Source: Carettochelys insculpta
Taxonomy: Eukaryota; Chordata; Testudines; Carettochelyidae
Length of the DNA stretch: 64,000 bases
Assembly (NCBI RefSeq): GCF_033958435.1
Contig: NC_134138.1
Location: 6,522,001-6,586,000, forward strand
Direction: 5' to 3'
The notes under the pieces were generated by a model. That model was not told where the DNA came from, made no database searches, and saw only the letters and a program-made list of their open reading frames with translations. Shown piece after piece: positions 30,959 through 43,516 of the stretch; position 1 is the stretch's first letter; each line of letters begins with the position of its first letter. Position numbers and translations under genes: made by a program.

Positions 30959-33035
30959 CTACAAATGAAGGAGTCAGCGCATCTCTCTCTCTCTGCAGAC
31001 CACAAAAGCTCTGCCAGGCTTGCTAGCTTCAAGTCCAAAGGGAGGTGAAACACAGCTGGGAGAAGACCTGAGACCAGTGCAGGCAGGCACGGGGGGTGAG
31101 CTTGACCGCATGTGCAAAACGTGCGAGGGTGAGCAGGTGGAGTGGTGGATGCCCAGGCGTAATTGGGCTGGTGCATGTGTGTTCCGTGTGCATAACAGTC
31201 ACTGGCCAGATGGGTGGTGAGCAGAAGTGATTTTTTTTTTCCAGTCTAAAGCTGGTGGGTGGAGGGGGGTCCCATCCCATCCTCTCCTCCCTGCTACAGA
31301 CCCAGGCAGTGTGATTACTACTGGTATTACGGTATCAGGTGGATGGCCCCTGTGAGATCAGGCTCCATCGTTTGAGGCGCTGTGAACACCCCAAGCAGAC
31401 AAAGGTTGGCAGGGAGGCCCAGGGAAGGGAAATGACCTGCCAGAGGTCACAGAGCCCACGTCTCCTGGTTCCCAGTCCAGTGCTCATCCGCTAGGCGGTG
31501 CTGTCTCCCAAACGGTCCGTACTGCTTCATGGAATAGCATCCTTTGACCCTCTGGCATCCTCCATCCAAGGTGCTTCTCAGACACTGAATTAACTCCCCC
31601 AGTTGCCACTGTCCCTGGGAGTTGGCAATGTGACCTCTGTTTCAAAGCAGGGCACAGAGCGACTGAGGGCCAGGATTGTGAAGGTGTTTCTGTGGCGATT
31701 GACATGGGTTGGCACCTAAATGGCATTGAAATCAGTGCAACTTGCACGGCCGGGCGCTCTGGGGATTCACGCTAGGCTCCAGCTAGTAGCCCCCTGGCAA
31801 CTGGCCTCTTGCACCAGCACCATCTCCTGAGCTCCTCTTTGAGCCACAGACTCCTCACCCAGCCCCCTTCTGCCAGCTCTGAAACCCTGCCCAGATGTGC
31901 CCCAATGCCTCCTCCCAGGTCTCAAACCTCCCCTTCCCCTCAGCCAACTCCTGCCCCGGCGCACCTGGCCCTCCCCACAACCCCTCCAGCTGCTATGTTC
32001 TGCCACTGCTGTCTGCAAAGAGTTCAGAGCCTCCAGTCCAGGCCCTGTCCCTGAATGTTCCCAGGGACCCTGCCCTGATAACCAGGTGAACCTGGGCACT
32101 CAGTCCTCCCCTGGCCTGTGGGCGTCACACAGCCTGAACACTACCTTGTCTGTAGCCAAAGTTCCCAGGGATTTCCTTGTGGCATTCACTTTTGGGTACA
32201 AAGTGAACACTGCAGGACAGGAGCAGGGATGCAGGAAATTCACAGTAACCTTCCACCCACTGGCCTGGCTTGGACGGCGGCTGTGGTAGGCAGAGCCAGA
32301 CGCTTGTGCTCTGTGTGGGAGGGTTGGGAGGGAGACAGCCAGGGAGGGGAGCTCATTTATGTATTTCAAATGTTGCTGCATTCCAAGCGTTTAGGTATCT
32401 CTGGCACCTTCATGGACTAAATCATGGTTTGGAAGATTTCCTGGTCTTACAGGAATGCCATGAGTGCTGCAGAGCTAACAGAGCTGGGCTGCTTCCCATA
32501 GAGCCTTTCCAGACAGCCGTAAGGACAACTGGGATTTTACATTTCTAGAGCAGCTTTCAGGCTGAAGGACCTGCAGCAAACAGAAGAGAACATTGCGCTG
32601 CTCCCCAGCTCTCACCACGGCATCTCTTTAAGTGAGCTCAGGTGAAACCCGATCACTCACACGTCCCCTTTCGTATGAGTTGGGAGGTAGCACCTGGCAG
32701 GATCAGCCCCTTGTTCTTGTCCTGCTGCTGCACACAGTCCCTAGAGAAACTTGCGTGGGAGGGGAAGGTGCACATAGAAGTCAGGGTAGGAGATATTTCA
32801 CGCATTTGGCATAAAGATCAACACAGCATCCACGAAACTCCCATAGTCCCATCCCAGCATGCACTGGGCTCAGCATAAAGCCAGGAATGCATGCTGGGAT
32901 AGGCAGTGTGTTTGGTTGCTGGTCAGACATGTGCAAGAGGTGGCCCCAGGATGCCATGGGATCTCCCCAGGAATGAATCTGGCCCTGGCATTTCTAAGTC
33001 TTTATCCACTTGAGAAATTTGCATTGGTTTCCATG
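30959..33035. other. Presumed intron or intergenic sequence
   Basis: If the exon at 30797-30958 is real, this is its upstream intron. An MIR-like piece lies near 31400-31505 (GGGAAATGACCTGCCAGAGG and TCACAGAGCC). The C/T-rich region 31800-32050 yields only compositional ORFs. Confidence 0.45.
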
Positions 33036-33046
33036 CACATGTGATA

Positions 33047-33203
33047 AATATCTGGGGGGAAGCCATGTTTGTCTGTATCTCCAAAAACAATAAGAAGTCC
33101 TGTGGCACCTTATAGACTAACAGATGCTTTGGAGCATAAGCTTTCCTGGGCAAAGACCCACTTAGTCAGAGGCATGTAATGTTCATTTCATTTATACCAC
33201 GTT
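33047..33203 (+). mobile_element. One-arm SINE of the fold-back family
   Basis: It has the head (GGGGGGAAGCCATGTTTGTC) and the CCTGTGGCACCTTATAGACTAACAG arm. It ends in GACCCACTTAGTCAGAGGCATG plus an AT-rich extension. CACATGTGATA flanks it at 33036-33046 and 33204-33214. Confidence 0.75.
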
Positions 33204-33359
33204 CACATGTGATATTTATTCCATTTATACCAGGCTGTGTTCAGTTGCCCATAAAATGATTACAACTGGATTACACTGAACCAAAATAAGCCACTTACAA
33301 GTCAAAATAAACATGTCTACACAGAAATCTCCCCTGCCCACCCCACACCATTCACAGCT

Positions 33360-33560
33360 TAGCTAAGTGGGGGGAGTTCAGTGGTTTGAGCCTTAGCTTG
33401 CTTAATCCTGGGGTTGTGAGCTCACTCCTTGAAGAGGCCATTTAGGGATTGGGGCAAATAGACATCAGGGATGGTGCTTGGTCCTGCTGAGAAGGCAGGG
33501 GACTGGACTAGATGACCTCCTGAGGTCCCTTCCAGTTTGAGGAGATGTGTATCTCCTATT
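33360..33560 (+). mobile_element. Cry-type tRNA-derived SINE
   Basis: The head AGTGGTTTGAGCCTTAGC and a B-box-like GTTGTGAGCTCACTCC are followed by GAGGCCATTTAGGGATTGGG. The CR1-like tail is GACTGGACTAGATGACCTCC and GGTCCCTTCCAG. It ends in a short AT-rich repeat (TATCTCCTATTATATTATAAA). Confidence 0.8.
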
Positions 33561-34125
33561 ATATTATAAATCAATAGATACAGCTTAGCTGAAAGAGTCC
33601 CAAACGTGTGCCCCACACTCCAACACCAGGTGTTTCCAGGGCAGGGGTTTGGGTTGGTTTTCAGTCCTTATTCCTAGGCAGAGGCGTTATCCTCTGAAAC
33701 TCTGCAAGACTCCAGCTGTGCACAGACACGCTCAGGAATTTGACGCCAGCTGTACAAGAGGCATTTTGGTAGGTTTCTTTTAATGAATATTTCAGTGCTG
33801 CTGAAAGCCCTGGAGACCAAACTCCTTTAGCTACTGCTCACCTGTTTGGCAGAAGTTTCCCTGCAAGGCAAGGAGATGAAAGAAAGCAAAAAAGAGCAGA
33901 GCTTAGCTTTGGATGATTTTTGTGGGGATCACAGAAGAGGCAGATTGGGGAGTTTAGTCCCCAGAGACTATTTCATCTGTCATGGTCCTTCTGCAATTGT
34001 ATACAAGAGCACTAGTGACAATGGTTGTTAACCTGTCATTGATCAAGACCCCTCATGTCATTTCTCCTGCTTCACCAAGCTTTCAAGACACTTCATCCCA
34101 TCTGGAGTTCATAAATAATATCTGT

Positions 34126-34305
34126 GAAGTGGTTTGAGTGTTGGCCTGCTAAACCCAGGGGTGTGAGTTCAATCCTCAAGGAGGCCATTTAGGGATTGGG
34201 GCAAATAGGTGTCAGGGATGGTGCTTGGTCCTGCCAAGAGGGCAGGACACTGGATTAGATGATCTCCTGAGGTCTCTTCCAGCTCTAGGAGGTGTGTGTA
34301 AAGAT
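34126..34305 (+). mobile_element. Cry-type tRNA-derived SINE
   Basis: The layout matches the copy at 33360: AGTGGTTTGAGTGTTGGCC head, GTGAGTTCAATCCTC B-box-like segment, GGAGGCCATTTAGGGATTGG body and GGTCTCTTCCAGCTCTAGG tail. Confidence 0.8.
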
Positions 34306-34309
34306 GAAA

Positions 34310-34765
34310 CTGCAGCTCTTCAACACAAAAGTGAAGTGTGCCCTTGTCAGAAAGTGAGACCTGCCATACTAAAAAGTCTTCAGATCACAAGCTACAGACA
34401 TTCATAAACAGATGCCTGCGGCAGAGCCTTCACCTCCAATGACAAGGCTTGGTCACAAATGAGGAGCTTTGGAACAGAGCAGGACCAGAGCCACTTGACA
34501 CTCAAATCAAGAGAAGAAAGTGGGGGATGGCTGGGCCACACTGTCAGAAAACCCTCCTCCAGCGCAGTCCATCAGGGTCTCAAATGGAACCCACAAGGAA
34601 AACGCAAAAGAGGAAGACCTCGGACAACGTGGAGAAGATCTACTGAGACGGAAGGACAACACCTGGGGTACCTCCTGGCGTCAGCTAGAAGCTTTGTCTG
34701 AAGACAAAGTGAAGTGGAGGAGACTTGTGGGTGATGTATGGTCCACTCAGAGTACAAGAGTTTAA
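34310..34765 (+). pseudogene. Non-LTR retrotransposon ORF2 C-terminus (not CR1), RTE-like
   Basis: Two overlapping frames encode SREESGGWLGHTVRKPSSSA, KWNPQGKRKRGRPRTTWRRS and DKVKWRRLVGDVWSTQS. The pattern Trp-Leu-Gly-His, then Gly-Lys-Arg-x-Arg-Gly-Arg-Pro-x-x-Thr-Trp, then Arg-Trp-Arg is the known C-terminal tail of RTE-like and some other non-LTR elements. At least one frameshift near 34620 breaks it. No other copy is seen in the window. Confidence 0.6.
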
Positions 34766-37700
34766 GTCACCAAGCAGCCACCAGGTGGTGGATTCTGGCT
34801 CTAAGTGGTATGGGCTGGATTTGAATGCTTGATTGGAAGAAAAGTTTCCTGCGTCCAGTCTCCTTGTCCTAAGCCACCCAGTCATGCACATGCTGCTGCA
34901 GCCTTCTGAAGGTCATCCAGCCACACACACAATGCAGGAGCAATGGAGTCTTGTTTTGGGGGGGGCCAGGCATTCAGTTGTGCACACAGCGATTGCTGGG
35001 AGGAAGAGAAGGGGCCAATTGTTTATGCTCATCAGCTGGACGGACTTATGCCAAGAATTCAGCCTATCAGAGGGAGTAGTTCCTACGGCCTGGCAGGAGT
35101 GTCTGAGGAACAGCAAAGCCAAGGGCCCCTTCCTGGGCTGAACGTTGCTTCCACATTTTGTGAGGAAGCAATGGGTTTATTGACTATGCCATTAGCCTGG
35201 GGGCCCAGCACACGCATCAGGAGTGATTAAAGCCCAGGGACTTGGATGTTTGGAGGTCTGGTGAGCATAACAGATGAACAGCTCTGGGAGTGGAGCTGAG
35301 TAGGCAGAGCACAGAGTTTGCAAAGAGCCCTTTGACTTGCAGTGGGACCATGGAGAAGTCATGTGATTGTCTAGCCCAAGTTTTATAACTATGGCTTCTA
35401 AACACTGGTTGCTCTGTGCCTCAGTTTCCCACTCTGTAAAATAGAGATAATAGAGTGAACTACTGTCTGCATGAGACGAGCATAATGCTGACATCTGCTG
35501 GATAGAATCAGAACTGTGATGCTATATATCATAGGCCTATAATGCTACCACCTAGTGGAGATTCTCCTTTGGCTAAAAAGAGAAAGGCACAGTGCTTTTG
35601 TAACAGGAGAATTTGGGTTTTGCTGCTGTGGAGTCCAGCTGTGCGGCGCTGTGACTATTTTAACCATCCCAGGCAGTTACTGGCAGGCAGCACACCTGAA
35701 TTAAGGACATTGGGGGTCTCAGATGACCGTGCAAGGCATAATGATGATCAAGGTGGTGTTCTCAGCCCCGGCTGCTCTGGACATTATCAGCAATGAGGTG
35801 GAGACTGCGAGATGCATGCTGGGATTGCTCCCAGAGAGCGTCTCTTGCGTTTTACCCACTGTCCTGTAAGGGTAGACATTTTCCATTCCAGTTGTCTCCT
35901 GTTTCACGTCCTATACCAACGGAGGTCATAGCAGTAACCTGGCTGTTGCAATATAGTTTTCTGGTTAGCTGTAAATACCACTAATGGTCATTAAAGGTGC
36001 CAGGGCATTGTTTTGCAGGAGCAGAGGTGACCAAAGAGAATATTTGCCCTCTGCTCCTTTCCATTCCGTCTTCAGTTTCAGGTAGAGACAATGGTTCTTT
36101 CTCACCCTGTACTAAACTGCTGTAGCATGTTGCTGTGGTTGCTAAACAGCTGCTATGCTCTTCCCCAGAGGTGGCTGCATGTCAGTGAGTGAAATGATTC
36201 CTGTCTACATAGGGTCTGATGCAAAGCCCACTGAGGTCAAGGGGCGTTATTGCACCAACTTTTTGCCTCAGGATCATAAATTGTTGAGCACTAGGGAGGT
36301 GGATAAGGACCTTCCCCACTATGAGATCTGACCCAATGATGACTGAATCATTCGATTACATTAGGCCAATGTTAAAGTGGTGATTCATGGAGCGAGGCTA
36401 CCGAAGGTTTACTTCTTCCCCAGTGAACTCCCCTAATGTCCTGCCATTGCTTTGACTGGGGATTGCTTCATGAATTACCATATTTAAATCCAGTGCTGTG
36501 ATTACCCAACTACTATCGCACTAGGCTAGGCTGTCCAGTTCTGCCATTTACCAAAGGCTGTAATTACCAGCCCATTCCCTTTGCTGTTCTGGTTACATGG
36601 GCTCTTGAGTGTTCAGCCCAGCACTTCATTAACAGAAGTCGAGTAACCTAGAGGGCCACTTCACAACCAGTCATGTAGCGAAGGACTACGTGACCCGGCC
36701 TGAAAAGCAAAGAGGTGCTGGATGGACCTGGCCCCAGACCGAGGCGGAGGACCCAGGTCAGATTGCACAACGGCGAATGCCTCCCCTGCAAAGATTGCTA
36801 TTTTAACTCGTTTATTCGCAGGCAGACAGGTGCAGTCAGTGCTGGGGCTGGGCTGGGCTGGGCTGAGCTGACAGCCTTCACAGCTGCAAGGGTGCAAGGT
36901 TTATTCAGCACAGCAGGGCTTTCCTGGAGAGATCCCTGTGACTTTCATTCTCCTTCCCTTATGGCTCCTCTGCTGCTGGGGAACTGTTGTTGGCCAGTGA
37001 TGGGAGCCCCACTGTTAGTTCTGGCTGGGCTGAGCTGCTAATTAGGTTCTTGCATGGTCTTGTCGCCATAGCAGCCAGGTGCTTCACAACCACTGTCTCC
37101 TCTGCAGGCTGATGCCCCAGCTTCACTGCTTAGAACTGAGCCATGGATGGACTAAGTGATGGGCCCAAGGTCACACAGGAAGTCTGTGGCAGAGCTGGGA
37201 AAGGCGGGTCGGTTGCCCAGCTCCCACACCAATCTACTTTCCGGCTCCAGTTATTCTGATTCTGATTCTTTCTTGAAGGGAACTTGGGGAATTATTGAGG
37301 GCTCATCTCTGCTTCCCAGAGCCATCACCTGTGAACCCCTGACCCAGGCTCTGACTTTCCCCAAGCCTTTTCCTGCCCTAGCTGCCATCCACCAATACAT
37401 CTTCACCCCAAAGAGCCCCATGTCCCTAACACCCTCCCCAAGGCCTGGAGGGGATCAGTGCCTGGGGGAAGCAGCTAAACCCCAGAAGGAGTTCCCCAGC
37501 CCTCCCAGTCTGCTGCTTTCCCCTGGACATTGCAGCCTTTGCTGGCCCTGCAGGGTCCCAGGGAAGATGCTCCAGTGGGGATGATGCCAGGTGGCAGCAC
37601 CACCAGTCCTTGAGCAGCCAACAAATGACCAGAGAAGGGAACTGGTTAAAGCTGGGGGCAGGCTGCTCTGGGCTCCTCCACCAAGCTCCTCTCTGCTTGC

Positions 37701-38031
37701 CAGTACTGTGAGAGGAAATGCCTGCAGAGGAGGCTGCTGCGGGGAGAAAGACAGGACAGCCTGCGCTTGGACACCAGCATCACCACCGAGCCCGGGCTGT
37801 GCTTCCAAACACTCCCTCCCACCTCCACCCTCTCAGGCCAGCTGGGACCTGAGAGGCTGAGCCAGAAGGAGCCGAGCTCAGATCGCTGAGGGTCTCTGTC
37901 CTGACTGTGATATATAAAGATCAGATGCTTCAGCAGCAGCATGGAACCTCTCTCCCGCCTTGTCCCCTCTGGCTCCACCCCGGCCCTTCCCCTTCCCCAG
38001 GCTTCAGCCCTGCCCTGTCTCTTCCTCCTGA
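34766..38031. other. No recognised gene; scattered MIR-like pieces
   Basis: MIR-type 3' fragments are seen at 35395-35460 (TGTGCCTCAGTTTCCCACTC, then TGTAAAATAG) and near 37160-37205 (GGGCCCAAGGTCACACAGGA). A GGGCTG pentuplet lies at 36843-36870. The remaining ORFs lack domains or splice context. Confidence 0.4.
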
Positions 38032-38039
38032 GGCCCCAC

Positions 38040-38226
38040 CAGTGTTCCCTGGCAGCTGAGCGCTTGTGTGGCCGGGCAGGGTAGATTCAGGTGCTGCCCA
38101 GCTGATTAGCAGAGTGCCCACAGCCGGCAGTGTGTGTTTGTACTGATGGTGTACATCCTCACAAGCCTCGGTGCACATAACAAAATTTATTCCACCCAGG
38201 GATGAAAAAAATTAGCTGGAACGCTG
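38040..38226. mobile_element. hAT MITE (187 bp)
   Basis: The ends CAGTGTTCCC and, reverse complemented, CAGCGTTCC are flanked by GGCCCCAC and TCCCCCAC, a decayed 8-bp duplication. The interior GGTGCACATAACAAAATTTATTCCA recurs inverted in the element near 47465. Confidence 0.65.
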
Positions 38227-38234
38227 TCCCCCAC

Positions 38235-39261
38235 CCCCCAGTTTGTTCCTTTCTTCCCCACACGCCCTATGAGGGGCAAGAGGGACTTGCCAGCAGAGCT
38301 GGGTCTGGGACAGCACAAGGAGGTAGGTAGGTGGCCTCAGCTGGGCAGCAGCTGCAAGTGATGGTCTACGTCTCCCCAACGCCCCTGCCTGCAGTCACCG
38401 GCCTTTGGGTGTCCAGTCAATGGATCTGACCAGACGCCATCAGGTCCCCTTTTGGACCCAGCTTTCTGGTTGAAATCTGGCCACCCTAAGAGCCGCCCTG
38501 TTACAAAGCCAGCAGGCCTGAGATGTTCTCACACTGCTGCTCATGGGGCTTCTTCCGCTCCAAAGCGAGTTCCCGGCCTGTGTGAAGCGAGCCCTGCGGA
38601 GCTGGGAACACCCAGCCCAGCGCGTGCCCTGGCTCCCAGCCCTTCTAGCTCTGTGCTCTCAGGCCACCCACGACGGCTGCTGCGTCCCCGGACCGGCGGC
38701 ACACGGCACACGGCCAGCTTGGGGGGTCAGACCGTGCATGTCTGCATGACGCTGCAGTTCAATTTACAGGCCACAGCCTCCCCCGAAGGCCTTGCATCAG
38801 CAGGGGAGTGCTGGAAAGGCAGCGGATGATTAGCTCATTCAGCCTCCAAGCCCAGTACAAATACTCCCTGCTGCCTCTGCCCTTTCCTCGGGAGGCCTTG
38901 GCTGACTAGGGGCTCTCACCTCTCCATCACGAGTTAGTCCCTGTCCAGAGGCCGTGAGTTAAATGATCCTGTGGTACCCTGGCAGCTGGCCTGGGGCTGG
39001 GCTCCGTCAAAACGCATCCACTGGTCCTGTTCCTGCAGTCCCCCAGCCCCACCATGTGCTCTCCCCAGCCCCACCCTGCTGTCCCCGGGTGATTCTGAAT
39101 GCTTGCAGGTGGGGGACCACTGCTACCAGTGGTGATGACACCTCCCCACAGTCATTTTAGCTTGTCTGCTGTAAGAGATGGTGCTGGGGGACACCGAAGA
39201 GGGGGTTGTAGACTGGGGAGGTGCAGGAACAGCTGTCCTGCCCCGCAGCTGGGCACTGTCC
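38235..39261. other. No recognised gene
   Basis: GC-rich sequence. The ORF at 38452-38829 has no identifiable domain. Confidence 0.4.
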
Positions 39262-39372
39262 CTCACTGATTTTAAATTCTATTTACCCCAGACCCCTAAG
39301 TGGTCTCCTCCAGGACTGGACGCGCAACGCTGCATTTAGCAGGCCAGTGCTCAAACCACTCAGCTACCTCTC
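39262..39372 (-). mobile_element. Cry-type SINE head fragment
   Basis: The minus strand reads GAGGTAGCTGAGTGGTTTGA, then GCACTGGCCTGCTAAATGCA and GAGACCACTTAGGGGTCTGG. The CR1-like tail is missing. Confidence 0.65.
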
Positions 39373-41524
39373 CCCCTTCCTGAGCCAGGGCTGCCGGTGG
39401 CCCTGGCAGGGGACACAAAAGGCACCCAAGAACAAGGGAGGAAGTCCCTGGGAGCTGAGGACTGGGATTGGACAATAAAACAGCCTAAAGGGGCGTGAGG
39501 TGCAGCCAGGGGTCACTGGGGAGAAGCCGCAGCCTGATTTTACACCCATTTAAATCCAGGGTAGGTCCCTGGACAGTTACACCTGTCTAAGAGCAGAGCT
39601 GGCCCGTTGACTTGGCAGTGGAAGTCCAAGGCTGTGTGCTCAACCCCGCAGCAGGGCTGGGTCCAGGGCAAGGGCGTTGGTGAATCTCATGGCCCTCGTC
39701 CTCCAGCGCTGACCAGAGGAATTCTCTGGGTGCAGCTCCAGCCAGGGCTAAGCCAGTCCCCCTCCCCGGGCGCCGTTGTCAATGGCAGCCAGTGATCGAG
39801 ACGCGGAGGAATGTGTGCAAGCCAGGAGTTGAGGGACTACAGGCTCAGCCTCCTCACCCCACACACCAGGGGCCTTTGTGCAAACAAGAATGGCTCCTTT
39901 GAAGGGCGGGCGGCTCTCTCTGGGCTCCATTGTCACAGGGCCTGACCTTTCCGATCCCAGCAGCTGAGTGAGCCTCTCTTCCCGCCGCTGCTTTGGCAAA
40001 GGCTGAGCCCTCCAGCAGCAGGCTGCCTGCTAGATGGGAGGCTGCGCTCCCGCGAGGGAGCTGTGGAACATACCTCCAGCCGCTACTGAGGACTCAGGCC
40101 ACCCTTTTCCATGGGAAAACGAATTAAGTGAGTTTAGCCCCCAGGCAGGAGCCAGGCCAACAGGGACACCCCACAGATGAGGTATGGAGTGGGGAGCAGC
40201 AGTTCTGCCCTGGAGTCACTGTGTGCCTTAAACAGGTCATTTACCTGCTCCGTGCCTCGGTTTCCCCATCTGAGAAGCAACAGTGTAAGAAATCTGCCAC
40301 CTACTGTCACCGTTGTCACTTGGCTGCAACTGTTGCCGCTCAGAAACCCACAACAAGGACAGAATGCAGCTCCTCCTGCTGCAGAAGTACAGCTCCAACC
40401 CCCACCTGAGCTACTGGCGAATCTCCATTAGCCATACAGGGCATAGGACACACAGCTGTGCTTTTCTAATTCCATCCAGCTGAAGGGCAGTAGTGTTGCA
40501 TACAAAATAGCCGGCACATTCCTTCCCTCCCTCTGGGTGTAGTGAGGTTTAATTAGCGAATGTTGACAACATCTTTTGAGCTGTTTGGTTTGCTTTCTCA
40601 CAACGGGGGGGAATCCTGTACATCACCAAGAAAGAGTCTATGGACTTAGAACACGTCTTGTCTTTCCTGGGTTTATTGAGGGTTTGTCTCTAAGACTTGT
40701 GAGACACAAGATGCTTTATTCTTCCTGAGCTGGGGTGGGAGGCATTTAAATAAACACTTGAAGGACATCTCTCCCTTCCTGCATCTCCCTGGTTTGCCTA
40801 CAGTTATGCAGACTCTGACAGCAGAAAGGCCACACCCTCCGCCTACACACTCAGCTTTGAAGTTGGGGTGGATTACATTGAATAGGGTTGGATACGGAAG
40901 GGTGCGGGAAAGGCCTAATTCAGTGTGGAACTCAGCCTATGCTAGGGTGACTTACCCATAGCACGCCAGAAATATGGCTGCAGCTACTCCTGGGCCAGAG
41001 AGTGTCCTGTGTCAAGCAGCCGGTGCGATTTGCCCTGGAGGTTCCAGGAGATTCTCTAAGGATGCTTCCGTCCTGCAGAGACTCAGGATTTCTCACAGTG
41101 GGAGGTGCCATGGGATTATCTGGCCTTGCCAGGGATTCACACTGTCCCTCCCCGCAGCCACAGGCACCTGGGAGCTATACTGAGCAGGCAAGAATTTCCC
41201 TCCTTGGCGCATCACAGCTCCTGGGACGTGGCAGTTCTGAGCGGTGTGTGCCTTTGGGGGCACCTCAAACAGGACAGCTACAAATGGACTGGTCCCTCCT
41301 GGCTCCCTTCTGTGCAACTGTCACCCAATGGCGACAGGCTGCCGTTACCTGCACAAACTTCTCTGCCACTCCCATGCACTGGGGGCATCCATCTTTACCC
41401 AGGTCCGAGGGTGCAGGGCATGACTCCCTGTGGGTTGGCAGGTCCTTTTACTGGTGCAAGAGCCTCACAGAGTAATATCCTTGCTCTCTATTAACAGTGA
41501 CCAAGCAAGCAGAACACCACCCTA
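39373..41524. other. No recognised gene; one MIR-like piece
   Basis: An inverted MIR 3' region lies near 40225-40300 (ACAGGTCATTTACCTGCTCC, GTGCCTCGGTTTCCCCATC). The 157 and 129 residue ORFs near 41000-41490 overlap in different frames and show no conserved motif. Confidence 0.4.
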
Positions 41525-42076
41525 GGTTGTTGGTCCCCTCTGTTCGGCACTGGTGAGGCCACATCTGGAATATTGTGTCCAGTTTTGGGGCCCCCCAGTA
41601 TAAAAAAGATGTGGATGTGCTGGAGCAGGTTCAGTGGAGGGCAACAAAAATTATTAAGGGGCTGGAAGACATGACCCATGAGGAGAAGCTGGGACATTTG
41701 GGCTTGTTTAGCTTGCAAAAGAGAAGACAGAGGGGGGATTTAATAGCAGCCTTCAACTTCCTGCAGGGGAGCTCTACAGAGGAGGGTGAGAAACTGTTCT
41801 CAGTGGTGTCAGGCAGAAGAACAAGGAGCAATGGTCTGAAGTTACAGAGCGGGAGGCGCAGGTTGGATATTAGGAACAACTACTTCCCCAGGAGGAAGGT
41901 GAAGCACTGGAATGTGTTGCCCCCAGAATGGTGGATTCTCCATCCCTAGAGGTTTTTAAATTCTGGCTTGACCAGGTCCTGGCTGGGATGTCTTAGTGAG
42001 GGTTAATCCTGCTTGAAGCAGGGGGCTGGACTAGATGACCTCCTGAGGTCCCTTCCAGCCCTAGGATTCTATGATC
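41525..42076 (+). mobile_element. CR1 LINE 3' fragment
   Basis: The open frame (41575-41949) encodes [40 protein letters not shown] and RRRLDIRNNYFPRRKVKHWN. The 3' UTR with GACTAGATGACCTCCTGAGG and CTAGGATTCTATGATC follows. It is 5' truncated at LEYCVQF. Confidence 0.85.
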
Positions 42077-42554
42077 CATGCTATGCTCACCAAGCCCGAT
42101 AAGGAAGCAAACTTTCCCTGTCGGCCAGGCAAGGTCAGTCTCCTCTGGATTCTGATTGCTGCACATCACAGTCCTGCAGAGGATTTTTGGCCGCTCTGAT
42201 CTCAGGCTGCGTTTTGGAGGCAAATTTTTCTTCCTTCTTTCCTTCTTGTTTTTCTGTTCCCTCTTTCTGTTGGGCTCCTTCTTGGACCCCAGTTTAGATA
42301 GTGAAACTTGAATCCTGCTCAGCTAGGCCTTAACCAGACCTACCTATTGTAATATAATTCCCTAAGCAAATACATCCTGCCACCTTCACTGATTTACACC
42401 TAGCAAAATTAATTATACAGCAGACAGAAACAATTAAAGAACCAGAGAGCAATCAGACAGGCAAACATTAGGCAGTGGGAACCATAATGATAGGATCATA
42501 AAAAAATGAGTTCACAATCCCAGCTGTTGCTTCCAAGTTTCTTGCCAGACAGAA
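42077..42554. other. No recognised gene
   Basis: AT-rich sequence without ORFs of interest. Confidence 0.4.
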
Positions 42555-42690
42555 TCCTGTCAGACATAGTCTCAGAACAGTAGCTGAATTAGTCTGTAGC
42601 GTCACAAATAACAAGCCGTCCTGTAATGCCTTCGAGACTAACAAATTCACTAGGCCATGAGCTTGCGTGGGTGAGAACCATCTTGAGAGC
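42555..42690 (+). mobile_element. Diverged one-arm SINE of the fold-back family
   Basis: AGTAGCTGAATTAGTCTGTA is the decayed head. AACAAGCCGTCCTGTAATGC, then CTTCGAGACTAACAAATTCA and GAGCTTGCGTGGGTGAGAAC is the decayed arm. Confidence 0.6.
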
Positions 42691-42871
42691 TGTTTCTTTA
42701 TCTGGTGATGGCAGGGCCCAATAGGACAGGGTCTCCTTCTCTACAGCCCAACATTACACAATTTTCACGTTATTTAGGTACAGTGCGGGTGAGACTTCTT
42801 GCTTCTCAGCTGATGGTGGCCTGCTCTTTCAGGCTGGCTACGTCTACATGACAGAAAGCTTGTGAAAGAAA

Positions 42872-43249
42872 GATTGAGGGAATTGGGACTGTTTAGTCTG
42901 CCAAAGAGAAGACTGAGCGGGGACTTGATAACAGCCTTCAGCTTACCGAAGGGAGGTTGCAAAGAGGCTGGAGAGAGGCTATTCACAGTGGTCGCGGATG
43001 GCAGAACACAGAACAATGGTCTCAAGTTGCGGTTGGGAAGGTCCAGGTTGAACATTAGGAAAAACTTTTTCACTAGCAGGGTGGTGAAGCACTGGATTGG
43101 TCTACCCAGGGAAGTAGTGGAGTCTCCATCCCACCTTGACAAAGTCCTGGCTGGGCTGATCTGATGGGTTTGGTCCTGCTTAGAGCAGGGGGCTGGACTC
43201 GATGGCTTTTTTAGGTCTCTTCCAGCTCTATTGTTCTATGATTCTATGA
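42872..43249 (+). mobile_element. CR1 LINE 3' fragment
   Basis: It encodes [38 protein letters not shown] and KNFFTSRVVKHWIGLPREVV in one frame (42862-43164). It ends in the classic TTGTTCTATGATTCTATGAT. The frame lacks the short SLEVFKS stretch before HLDKVLAGLI. Confidence 0.85.
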
Positions 43250-43298
43250 TAGAAGCTCTTCCGGAAGATCTCTTCTTTAAGAATCTCTTTTGGAAGAG

Positions 43299-43502
43299 TA
43301 ACAGAGAGAAAGCTGGGCTAGTCTATACACTATCAAAACAAAAAAAACAGTCAAGTAGCACTTTAAAGACTAACAGAATAATTTATTCAGTGATGAGCTT
43401 TCGTGGGACAGACCCACTTCTTCAGACCAGGGTCTGTCCCATGAAAGCTCATCACCGAATAAATTATTTTGTTCGTCTTTAAAGTGCTACTTGACTGCTT
43501 TT
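43299..43502 (+). mobile_element. Fold-back SINE, variant family, copy 1
   Basis: The head TAACAGAGAGAAAGCTGGGC, then TAGTCTATAC, leads to a GTAGCACTTTAAAGACTAAC arm and GAGCTTTCGTGGGACAGACC. The arm is inverted right after CTTCAGACCAGGG and closes with TTTAAAGTGCTACTTGACTG. The left duplication CTCTTTTGGAAGAG is at 43285-43298. Confidence 0.75.
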
Positions 43503-43516
43503 TTCTTTTGGAAGAG

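Noticed and set aside
36843..36870. GGGCT tandem repeat as a functional G-rich element
   Set aside because: Only five short units in ordinary sequence. A small expansion without context.
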